The notes below the pieces were generated by a model. The model worked only from the letters and a program-made list of their open reading frames with translations. It did not search any database and had not been told where the DNA came from. From DATATB01 sp036268995 (lineage in GTDB: Bacteria > Planctomycetota > Planctomycetia > Pirellulales > PNKZ01): DNA of 64,000 nucleotides. A program made the position numbers and the translations under genes. Shown here in pieces: positions 1-7,287 of this stretch; the stretch's first letter is position 1; each line of letters starts with the position of its first letter. The stretch is taken from assembly GCA_036268995.1 (NCBI GenBank), contig DATATB010000148.1, positions 42,998 to 106,997 of the forward strand. Reading direction: 5' to 3'.

Positions 1-1914
1 GCCTGCGGCGGTCGCCACGTCAGCGGTGGATGGCCGAGCAGGTTCCGCGAGCGGAAACTTTGCATTGGACGTTTGCTGGGCGCGCCGCGCCATCCGCTCG
101 ACAATCGTGGCGATTTCCTGCGGAGCAATGAAGTCTTGCGAACCGAACAAGCAGCTGCGAACGGCCCAGGTCGACGGCTGCTCGCGGTCCTGGGCCGATT
201 CGTTCCACATGCGCCGGCATGCCACGTGGTAACCGGCAACGTCGCCGGCGAAGAGCATGAGCTGCGGGCCGCCCCACCACTCGGCGCCGGAAACGGGGGC
301 GGCGAGCTCGAGCGCTTCGGCATAGTCGGCGGCGGCCTCGTTCCACAGTCCGAGACGAATGTAGAACGTGCCGCGCTCGAGCCAAACATGATAGTACGTC
401 GGCTGCAACTGCACGGCGCGGTCGAACTCGGCGGCCGCTTCCTTCCATCGCCCGGCATCCGCATGGGCCCGGCCGCTGGCCAGCAGCGTGTTCGCATCCT
501 TAAGCCGGTCGGCGAATTCTTCGACCTCGCGCCGCGCGCGTACGGCGTCTTCGCGGGCGAGCTCTTTTTCGTCGCGTTCGGCCATGGCGCGCGTCGCTTG
601 CCAGACGCTGACGCCCGTTCCTAGCAGCAAAGCCGCCAGGACAAGCACGCCGGCGACCAGCGGCCCGCGGTGCCGCCGCGCGAACTTGCTGAAACGATAC
701 CAGTTCGACGGCGGGCGGGCCTCGATCGGCTCGTTGGCGAGATACCGGTAAAGATCGCGCGCCAGGTCTCCGGCCGAATCGTAACGGCGCGTGCGATCCT
801 TCTCGACCGCCTTCATCACGATCCAGTCGAGATCGCCGCGGAGCGCTAGCCGCAACTGCATCGGGCTCCCCAGCCGCGCGGCGGATGCCGTCGATTCCCG
901 CTGCGCGAGCGTGCTGACGCGAAGACTGGGCCGCGGCAGCTCTTCTTCGCGGATAATGCGCCGCAGCTCGTCGTACGAAACCGTGTTCAGGCGTTGCCCG
1001 TCGTACGGCGTCGTGCCTGTGAGCAGTTCGTAGAGCAACATTCCCAGAGAGAAGACGTCGCATCGCGTGTCGATGTCGAGCGAGTTCATCTCCGCCTGTT
1101 CGGGGCTCATGTACATCGGCGTGCCGATCATTTGCATGAACCGCGTGTAAACCGTCTTGTCGGTCAGCGGATCGCCAATCGCCTTGGCGACGCCGAAGTC
1201 GATGACCTTGGCGACCGGCCTGGCATCGTGCAGCGTCACGAGCACGTTTGACGGCTTCAGGTCGCGATGAATGACCCCTTTTTGATGGGCGTGCTGCACG
1301 GCCTGGCAGACGTCGATAAATAGCTCGAGTCGCTGCCGAACATCGAGTCGCTGCTGCTCGCAGAACTCGGTGATCGGCACGCCGCGCACCAACTCCATGG
1401 CGAAGAACGGCTGCCCCGACGACGTCGAACCAGCATCGAACACGCGGGCGATGTTCGGGTGTTCCATCAGGGCCAGCGCCTGACGCTCGGCCTCGAACCG
1501 CCCTAGAATTTCGTTGGAGTCCATGCCGCGTTTCAGTACCTTGACGGCCACGCGGCGCCGCACAGGCTGGTCTTGCTGTGCTACATAAACCTGTCCGAAG
1601 CCCCCCTCGCCGATCTTCTCGAGCAGCCGATATCGGCCGACTTGCTCGCCGGTTCGATCGGTGGCCGGCTCGCTGGCCACCTCGCCGGTGAGCAACGTGG
1701 CGGCACCGTCTAATTGGCGGCGTAATTCCACCGGCGCTTCCAGCGGATGATCGAGGACGTTCGTCCCCCGCTCGTGGGCCGCGAGCAGCGCTTCGATCGC
1801 TCGCCGCAATGCGGCATCATCGCCGCAGGCTTGCGCCAGATACGCATCGCGCTCGGCCTGCGACTCGTAGTCGAGTGCCGAGAGGAAGATCTGTTTTTCT
1901 TGGGCGATGGTCAC
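1..1914 (-). CDS. Ser/Thr protein kinase with TPR-like repeats, 3' end outside window
   Basis: Hanks-type protein kinase that phosphorylates Ser/Thr on unknown targets. Translation on the minus strand from a GTG at 1914 gives 638 residues before the window edge. The glycine loop GEGGFG lies at about 102-107, the AVK lysine at about 125, the HRDLKPSN catalytic loop at about 216-223, DFG at about 239-241 and a GTPMYMSPEQ activation segment near 264-273. A single membrane segment (VAGVLVLAALLLG) follows near 430, then a charged helix and TPR-like helical pairs, so the kinase is probably cytoplasmic with an extracytoplasmic sensing tail. It lies 98 bp downstream of the ECF sigma factor on the same strand, the usual planctomycete sigma/kinase pairing. 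The GTG start is the first candidate in frame, with AGGA about 10 bases upstream. The C-terminus is cut by the window edge. Confidence 0.9.
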   Translation of the reverse strand, partial: MTIAQEKQIFLSALDYESQAERDAYLAQACGDDAALRRAIEALLAAHERGTNVLDHPLEAPVELRRQLDGAATLLTGEVASEPATDRTGEQVGRYRLLEKIGEGGFGQVYVAQQDQPVRRRVAVKVLKRGMDSNEILGRFEAERQALALMEHPNIARVFDAGSTSSGQPFFAMELVRGVPITEFCEQQRLDVRQRLELFIDVCQAVQHAHQKGVIHRDLKPSNVLVTLHDARPVAKVIDFGVAKAIGDPLTDKTVYTRFMQMIGTPMYMSPEQAEMNSLDIDTRCDVFSLGMLLYELLTGTTPYDGQRLNTVSYDELRRIIREEELPRPSLRVSTLAQRESTASAARLGSPMQLRLALRGDLDWIVMKAVEKDRTRRYDSAGDLARDLYRYLANEPIEARPPSNWYRFSKFARRHRGPLVAGVLVLAALLLGTGVSVWQATRAMAERDEKELAREDAVRARREVEEFADRLKDANTLLASGRAHADAGRWKEAAAEFDRAVQLQPTYYHVWLERGTFYIRLGLWNEAAADYAEALELAAPVSGAEWWGGPQLMLFAGDVAGYHVACRRMWNESAQDREQPSTWAVRSCLFGSQDFIAPQEIATIVERMARRAQQTSNAKFPLAEPARPSTADVATAAG

Positions 1915-1954
1915 GAGGGGCGATCCTGACCCGGCATCGGGGCGAGGACGAATC

Positions 1955-1974
1955 GATAAGGAATACTCCTTATC
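1955..1974. repeat. 8-bp inverted repeat between sigma factor and kinase
   Basis: GATAAGGA (1955-1962), four-base loop, then TCCTTATC (1967-1974) is a perfect inverted repeat in the 98-bp gap between the sigma stop and the kinase GTG. It could be an operator or a weak attenuator. No T-tract supports a full terminator. Confidence 0.5.
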
Positions 1975-2012
1975 TATATGCGAAAACCGCGCGGAATCGG
2001 GGCCAAAAATCC

Positions 2013-2588
2013 TCAGGATGCCGCGTCCGGCCCCATTTCACGTTTCAGCCAGGCTCGGGCAAAACTCCAGTGCCGCTTGGCAGTCCGCTGGGAAATCCCC
2101 AAAGCCGTGGCGGTTTCGTCGATCGTCAGACCGCCGAAGTAGCGGAGCATGACGAGACGATACAGGTCGTTGTCTTCGCGATGGAGCCGCACGAGCGCCT
2201 CGTTTAGCGTCAGAATCGAGTCGGGCGGGGCGAGCGAATCCTCGGGCAAATCGTCGGGTAGCGGAACTCGACTCTGGCCGCCGGCATGCTTGAGACCGGC
2301 CTTCCGTCGGGCCAATTCGATCAGAATCCGCCGCATCGCCTCGGCCGCGGCGGCATAGAAATGACCGCGGCTGTCCCACTTGCGGCCGGCGCCGTCACCG
2401 ACCAGCCGCAGATAGGCCTCGTGCACGAGCGCCGTCGGTTGCAGCGTGTGGCCCGCCGCCTCCTGCGACATCTTTTGTCGTGCGAGTCGCCGCAGCTCCT
2501 CGTACACGATTGGCAGGAGCTTCTCCGAGGCACGGACGTCGCCGCCCCCGACTTCTGCCAGGATTTGCGTCACCTGTGGATCGGCCAT
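2013..2588 (-). CDS. ECF-type RNA polymerase sigma factor
   Basis: An extracytoplasmic-function sigma factor of the type common in planctomycetes (Pfam Sigma70_ECF-like), 191 residues. The N-terminal half carries the sigma-2 region, including the stretch LQPTALVHEAYLRL and the segment FYAAAAEAMRRILIE. The C-terminal half carries sigma-4 with an HTH (LTIDETATALGISQRTAKRHW) that would read the -35 element. I chose the ATG at 2588 (MADPQVTQIL). A GTG nine bases upstream at 2597 would add three residues. It is followed on the same strand by the protein kinase, which is probably its signalling partner. No anti-sigma gene is visible next to it, so control may run through the kinase. Confidence 0.9.
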   Translation of the reverse strand: MADPQVTQILAEVGGGDVRASEKLLPIVYEELRRLARQKMSQEAAGHTLQPTALVHEAYLRLVGDGAGRKWDSRGHFYAAAAEAMRRILIELARRKAGLKHAGGQSRVPLPDDLPEDSLAPPDSILTLNEALVRLHREDNDLYRLVMLRYFGGLTIDETATALGISQRTAKRHWSFARAWLKREMGPDAAS

Positions 2589-2643
2589 GCCAGGCACCGA
2601 AGCAGAAATCGATCGGTTTTAAAATGCCGAAAAGCGCAAACTA

Positions 2644-2674
2644 AAAGCCGCCCGCCCCTTAGGACGACGGCTTT
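2644..2674 (-). terminator. Probable intrinsic terminator of the tRNA-Ser gene, now separated from it
   Basis: Read on the minus strand, AAAGCCG pairs with CGGCTTT (arms 2674-2668 and 2650-2644), with further GC-rich pairing inside the loop, and the 3' arm ends in TTTT. It sits a few bases beyond the 3'-end copy of tRNA-Ser at 2682-2708. This is where the terminator of the intact tRNA (29302-29384) would lie if the island were removed. Confidence 0.6.
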
Positions 2675-2681
2675 CTTAATG

Positions 2682-2708
2682 AGCGGAGGGCATGGGATTC
2701 GAACCCAC
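2682..2708. repeat. Left attachment site: copy of tRNA-Ser 3' end
   Basis: The 27 bases are identical to 29300-29326, covering the 3' acceptor strand and T-arm of the intact tRNA-Ser (minus strand). Similarity stops at 2709. A duplicated tRNA 3' end at the far side from a tyrosine integrase is the standard signature of integration at a tRNA gene. Confidence 0.85.
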
Positions 2709-2919
2709 CCGCAATTTCGACGTAACCGACGACGGTGTTTGTGATTGCGAATTCTGCCAGGGGTACCGCGCTGCACGGGCGCTGCATGTTGGAAGCCTGA
2801 ACTGTCCCGCGTTGGCGTCGCTTGACGCTGATTTGCATCATGTCATCGCCGCCTGGGGTACGCTGCCCGAGGCAATACGGAGGGCTGTCATGGCTCTGAT
2901 TGGATTACACAACACTTGA
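2692..2919 (+). CDS. Short island-end ORF beginning inside the att core (remnant or artefact)
   Basis: A 75-codon frame whose first residues (MGFEPT) are encoded by the tRNA-derived att sequence, a known source of false starts. The rest is less trivial: a Cys pair (CEFC), then a helical tail with the pattern V-x2-AW-x2-LP-x2-IR-x-AV-x-ALI. From memory, that tail resembles one seen in planctomycete hypothetical proteins near integration sites; no search was run. The start may therefore be wrong while the C-terminal half is a real gene fragment cut by integration. No Shine-Dalgarno sequence is visible. Confidence 0.3.
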   Translation: MGFEPTRNFDVTDDGVCDCEFCQGYRAARALHVGSLNCPALASLDADLHHVIAAWGTLPEAIRRAVMALIGLHNT

Positions 2920-2964
2920 GACAGATCAGCTCGCCAGCCTGGGCGACCACAAGTTCCTGCACCG

Positions 2965-3426
2965 CTAAACGCTCGCGACATCCTGGCCAGGACTTTTCAA
3001 TCGCTGCACGTTCTCGACCGCGCTTACCACGTCCACTCCCAAGATTTCCAGAATTCGGCTGGCACGCTCCATCGTCACGCCGTGATACTCGTTCTTTTCG
3101 TCGCGAGAAACTTGCGTTTCGTGAACCCCTAGCACCTCGGCAAGTTCTCGTTGGGTGAGCCCTTGATAGATCCGCAGGGCAATAAGCAACCGGCCGATCC
3201 CTTGAAAGTTGTGAAGTTCGTCAAACTCACCCCGCCTGAGCCGCTCGTAGCTTTCCACGTCTTGCTTGATCTGTTCGTGGAACGTCCGTTGTGGATCCAG
3301 ACCTCGCTTGATTTCTTGGGAACTCAAGTTGAGTTCCCGGAGCTTCTGCTCTTCGCCACGAACCCGCCCCTCCTGCTCGCGAAGCTGCTTTACAGCCTCT
3401 TGATATTCGTTCTCAGTTCGGATCAT
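2965..3426 (-). CDS. XRE-family HTH regulator, probable antitoxin
   Basis: A 153-residue DNA-binding protein. The N-terminal half is a charged, probably coiled-coil helix (EYQEAVKQLREQEG onward). The C-terminal half is a Cro/C1-type HTH, IGRLLIALRIYQGLTQRELA then LGVHETQVSRDE. The ATG at 3426 overlaps the stop of the upstream nucleotidyltransferase-like gene (ATGA, 3426-3423), which implies translational coupling. The pairing resembles toxin-antitoxin modules in which the second gene encodes an HTH antitoxin that also represses the operon. The antitoxin role is inferred from context only. A longer frame reaching 3534 exists but would lie inside the upstream gene. Confidence 0.75.
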   Translation of the reverse strand: MIRTENEYQEAVKQLREQEGRVRGEEQKLRELNLSSQEIKRGLDPQRTFHEQIKQDVESYERLRRGEFDELHNFQGIGRLLIALRIYQGLTQRELAEVLGVHETQVSRDEKNEYHGVTMERASRILEILGVDVVSAVENVQRLKSPGQDVASV

Positions 3427-3992
3427 GGTCCGTCTCCAATTTTGACAATGCCGCGCGGCCTGTGGCTGTACCGCGCTTTCCGAAATGCTGCGGGAAACTC
3501 TAGCTCGTGGCCAAACTCGTCCTTGATGCCGCACAGTTGCCCGTAGTGGGGAAACAACTCAACCCGATAGAAATGCCACATGGGTAACTGCGGCTTTGGG
3601 TATTTGCGGTACGTGCTGCGACGATTCCAATCCCAGGTCCATACCTTATTCGGGTCGAGAAGATTCAGCTCTTGTACAAGGTCGCCACTTGTGATCCGCG
3701 ACCGCTCGCACAGGAAATAGCCATCGATATCGTTGGGGTGATCCTTATCTTCGACAAACGACCCATCGATAAAAATGTCCGTGACGCCCACCTGCCAAAG
3801 CTGGTGCACCATCACCGAAAGATTTGTGACCAACTTCTCGCGCCACTTCGCGTCCCACTCCGGGTACTGTTTCGCGTCCGGCCCTCGAACGAGAAACGAT
3901 TCGGCGAGTTCCTTCAACGTGAGGACGTAATCGCCGGGCGGAAGAACTCCGTCAGCCGTGAAGGACGGAAGATTGCTTTCATAATGGCTCAC
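3423..3992 (-). CDS. Nucleotidyltransferase-fold protein (DUF6932-like), probable toxin partner
   Basis: A 189-residue protein with a polymerase-beta-type nucleotidyltransferase signature: IDGSFVEDKDHPNDIDGYF carries the G-S and the D-x-D pair expected to bind metal and nucleotide. The rest (VWTWDWNRR, LPMWHFYRVELFPHYG) is typical of proteins annotated DUF6932, which often neighbour HTH genes. It comes first in a two-gene unit with the XRE protein, overlapping it by four bases. A role as a nucleotidylating toxin is inferred from fold and context. It starts at an ATG, with an AT-rich gap upstream (about 3993-4030) that could hold the promoter. Confidence 0.65.
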   Translation of the reverse strand: MSHYESNLPSFTADGVLPPGDYVLTLKELAESFLVRGPDAKQYPEWDAKWREKLVTNLSVMVHQLWQVGVTDIFIDGSFVEDKDHPNDIDGYFLCERSRITSGDLVQELNLLDPNKVWTWDWNRRSTYRKYPKPQLPMWHFYRVELFPHYGQLCGIKDEFGHELEFPAAFRKARYSHRPRGIVKIGDGP

Positions 3993-4106
3993 ACCGTTCA
4001 GTATGCCTAAGCTTTACAAATTTGTCAAGTCATGCTTCGGTAGCTTCGGCCGACGGATTTTACGACCCATCCGTCACACGGTGGACCGTTCCTTTCGCCG
4101 TAATGC

Positions 4107-7076
4107 ATGTTGATAAGCGGTATTGCTATATTCAAGGAGCCGTTATCAGCAACGAGATTTCGCGGCGTTCCTCGGCTATCCGCTCCGACCGTTCTTGAGT
4201 CCGAAGTGTCTGTACGCGGTCATTCCGTGCGAGTGACAAAGGCCGGCTCACCTGCGGCGCCTTCTATGGGCCATCAAGACACACTTGTCCATCACCTGTC
4301 GCCGCGCGACGCCAAAATCTCGTTGTTCCGCTCACTTTTTCGTGGGCGAGACGACGTCTATCCGCGCCGCTTCGACAATCGAAAGACCGGTAAATCCGGT
4401 TATGCTCTTGCCTGTGCCAACGAGTGGGCTCCGGGCATATGTGAAAAGCCCAGGATCAAATGCGGCGATTGCTCGCACCAACGCTTTCTGCCCGTGACGG
4501 ACGACGTCATCCGCTGGCACCTTTCCGGCCACGACGACGCCGGTCGCGACTTCGTGATGGGCGTCTATCCGATGCTTCGCGATGAATCCTGCTTCTTCCT
4601 GGCGGCCGACCTCGACAAGACACATTGGCAGGAAGACGCACAGGCCATTCTGGAAACCTGCCGCCGGCTGAACCTGCCGGCAGCATTGGAGCGATCTCGT
4701 TCGGGCAATGGTGGGCACATTTGGTTGTTTTTCGAACTGGCAATTCCGGCCGTGCTGGCGCGGAAGCTCGGTGCATATATTCTGACCGAGACGATGGAAC
4801 GCCGACCAGACGTCGGACTTGATTCATATGACCGATTCTTCCCGAATCAGGACACGATCCCGCAAGGTGGTTTTGGCAATCTGATCGCGTTGCCGCTGCA
4901 GAAGCAATCTCGCGAGCTTGGAAACAGCGTCTTTCTCGATGACTGCGGCCAGCCCTATGCTGACCAATGGGCGGTTCTGTCGAGCATTCGCAAGATCGAC
5001 CAAGCCACCGTCGAGAACATCGTCGCCGATGCTGAAAGAAAAGGGCGTGTCATCGGCGTACGCCGTGCCCTTACCGATGACGATGGATCCCAACCTTGGA
5101 GCCTGCCTCCTTCGCGCCAGCATAAAGAAGCCCTACTGGCCGGTCCGCTGCCGGAGCGACTCGAACTGATTCTCGGCAATCAGATCTACGTTGCTAAAGA
5201 CGAGTTATCTCCCGGATTACTCAATCGACTCGTTCGCCTGGCAGCATTTCAAAACCCGGAGTTCTACAAGGCGCAAGCGATGCGTCTACCTACCTATGGC
5301 AAACCACGCGTCGTTGCATGTGCCGAGAATCATCCGCAACACATTGGCCTGCCACGCGGTTGCTTGGACGACGTGCGAAATCTCTTGTCAACCTTGCATA
5401 TCGATGCCGTGATTCGCGACGAGCGATATGCGGGCAAGCCGCTGGATGTCGAATTTTGCGGCGAGTTGCAACCCGAGCAGGAATCTGCCGCAAAGGCCGT
5501 GCTGGGTCACGACACGGGTGTTCTGGCCGCAACGACCGGATTTGGGAAAACCGTCATTGCCGCGTGGCTGATTGCGCAGCGAGGTGTCAATACGCTGGTC
5601 CTCGTGCATCGCCAGCAATTGCTGGAACAGTGGGTGCAGCGATTGTCAGACTTTCTGGGGCTGCCCCCCAAAGCGATCGGTCGCATCGGCGGCGGGCGGA
5701 AAAAACCGACCGGATCGCTCGATGTGGCGATCATCCAAAGCCTTGTGCGAAAAGGTGTCGTGAACGACTGGATTGGAGAATACGGCCAGCTAATCGTCGA
5801 TGAATGTCACCATTTGTCCGCGCATAGCTTCGAGCAAGTTGCACGACAGGCCAAGGCGAAGTTCGTCGCGGGACTATCCGCCACGGTCACGCGCAAAGAC
5901 GGTCATCATCCGATCATTTTCATGCAGTGCGGACCAGTCCGTTATCGGGTTGATGCCAAAGCCCAGGCAGCCGAGCGCCCATTCGAACACTCCGTGTATG
6001 TCCGGCCCACGGGATTTCGAGCTTCGGAATCATCCACAGACGATGCCCGCACCCGGTTTCAAGAGCTTTATTCGCAGTTGATCGCCGACGAGGCGCGCAA
6101 TCGACTCATTCGCGATGAAGTATTGCAAGCAATTCAGGAAGGCCGGTCGCCACTGGTGTTGACGGAATGCAACGAGCATCTCGATTATCTGGCCGAGCGG
6201 CTGTCACCAGGAGTTCGACACCTGGTCGTGTTGCGCGGCGGCACGTCGCGGAGGGAGGTTCGCGCGGTCATGGACCGCTTGGCTTCTATTCCGGAAAACG
6301 AGGAACGGGCACTGCTGGCGACTGGACGATACGTCGGGGAAGGATTCGACGACGCCAGGCTGGACACATTGTTTCTGACGCTCCCGGTGTCCTGGCATGG
6401 AACAATTGCGCAATATGTCGGCAGGTTGCACCGCCTCCATCATCTAAAACGAGAAGTGCGCGTTTACGACTACGTCGACCTCGACATACCCATGTTGGCT
6501 CGCATGTTTAACCGGCGCTGTCGCGGGTACGAGGCTGTAGGCTACCAAATCCTGCTCCCCGGCAGCGCAGTTCCAGGGTGGCCGGCTGAAGTTCCGCTGC
6601 CCGTCGATCCACAGTGGAAAAGCGAGTACGCAGCCAGCGTCGGCCGATTGGTGCGCGACGGGGTCGATGCGCCGTTGGCGAAACTATTCACTCATGTAGC
6701 GCGTACCGTGCTGCCCGACGCCGAGGGGATCGACCGCGCCCGCAGCTCGACCGAAGCGTTCCTATACCGCCGGTTGGAAACTCTACCGGACACCACCGGA
6801 CAATTCCGCTTGAATGCCGAGTTGCCGATTTCGTTTGACGGAAACGGTCGCATGGAAGTCGATTTACTTTGTGCGCACGCGCGTGTGGCTATCGAACTCG
6901 ACGGATCCCAACATCTGCATGATGCGGACGCATATCGCCGTGACCGCCGCAAAGACCTGCTCTTGCAGGAAAACGGCTGCGTGGTGCTGCGATTCCTCGG
7001 CGAAGACGTAGGCAAGCACCTTGACGCAGTGCTCGACGCAATCCTGCGAACACTCTCGCACCGACGGAAGCGATAA
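4107..7076 (+). CDS. TOTE-type primase-like / SF2 helicase / DUF559-like nuclease fusion
   Basis: A protein of up to 989 residues with three parts. Residues about 70-370 form an archaeo-eukaryotic-primase-like domain: DLD at 168-170 for metal binding and the sxH-type motif GGHIW, preceded by a four-Cys cluster (CANEWAPGIC, CGDC). Residues about 460-800 are an SF2 helicase with ATTGFGKT (about 480), DECHH (about 566), LSATVTRKDG, and a C-terminal lobe with VGEGFDD and YVGRLHR. Residues about 880-985 form a restriction-like nuclease of DUF559/Vsr type (MEVDLL, IELDGSQH, VVLRFLGEDV). This order matches TOTE conflict-system proteins, thought to act against mobile DNA. The ATG at 4266 (residue 54) is a likelier start, because the first 53 residues are low in order and precede the domain. 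It stands alone between the TA-like pair and the middle att site. Confidence 0.8.
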   Translation: MLISGIAIFKEPLSATRFRGVPRLSAPTVLESEVSVRGHSVRVTKAGSPAAPSMGHQDTLVHHLSPRDAKISLFRSLFRGRDDVYPRRFDNRKTGKSGYALACANEWAPGICEKPRIKCGDCSHQRFLPVTDDVIRWHLSGHDDAGRDFVMGVYPMLRDESCFFLAADLDKTHWQEDAQAILETCRRLNLPAALERSRSGNGGHIWLFFELAIPAVLARKLGAYILTETMERRPDVGLDSYDRFFPNQDTIPQGGFGNLIALPLQKQSRELGNSVFLDDCGQPYADQWAVLSSIRKIDQATVENIVADAERKGRVIGVRRALTDDDGSQPWSLPPSRQHKEALLAGPLPERLELILGNQIYVAKDELSPGLLNRLVRLAAFQNPEFYKAQAMRLPTYGKPRVVACAENHPQHIGLPRGCLDDVRNLLSTLHIDAVIRDERYAGKPLDVEFCGELQPEQESAAKAVLGHDTGVLAATTGFGKTVIAAWLIAQRGVNTLVLVHRQQLLEQWVQRLSDFLGLPPKAIGRIGGGRKKPTGSLDVAIIQSLVRKGVVNDWIGEYGQLIVDECHHLSAHSFEQVARQAKAKFVAGLSATVTRKDGHHPIIFMQCGPVRYRVDAKAQAAERPFEHSVYVRPTGFRASESSTDDARTRFQELYSQLIADEARNRLIRDEVLQAIQEGRSPLVLTECNEHLDYLAERLSPGVRHLVVLRGGTSRREVRAVMDRLASIPENEERALLATGRYVGEGFDDARLDTLFLTLPVSWHGTIAQYVGRLHRLHHLKREVRVYDYVDLDIPMLARMFNRRCRGYEAVGYQILLPGSAVPGWPAEVPLPVDPQWKSEYAASVGRLVRDGVDAPLAKLFTHVARTVLPDAEGIDRARSSTEAFLYRRLETLPDTTGQFRLNAELPISFDGNGRMEVDLLCAHARVAIELDGSQHLHDADAYRRDRRKDLLLQENGCVVLRFLGEDVGKHLDAVLDAILRTLSHRRKR

Positions 7077-7287
7077 CTGTTTCGCTACCGCGCTCGTCGT
7101 TCCGCGCTGCAAATGCGCTGCATTTTTGGCGGGATTTTGATTGTCAGCCCCCCGCGCCGTCAGCTGACCTGCCGCCAGGCGTGATTGAGCAAACCATGCT
7201 GGTGCAATATTTTGCGTCTTTTATTGCCCATAACGCCCTCCGCGAGGCCATGGGATATCACCCCACGGCCCCGTAGCTCGGAAGTGA

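Noticed and set aside
2286..2744. Plus-strand frame ending in GIRTHPQFRRNRRRCL
   Set aside because: Opposite the ECF sigma gene and running through the tRNA-derived repeat, a well-known annotation artefact.
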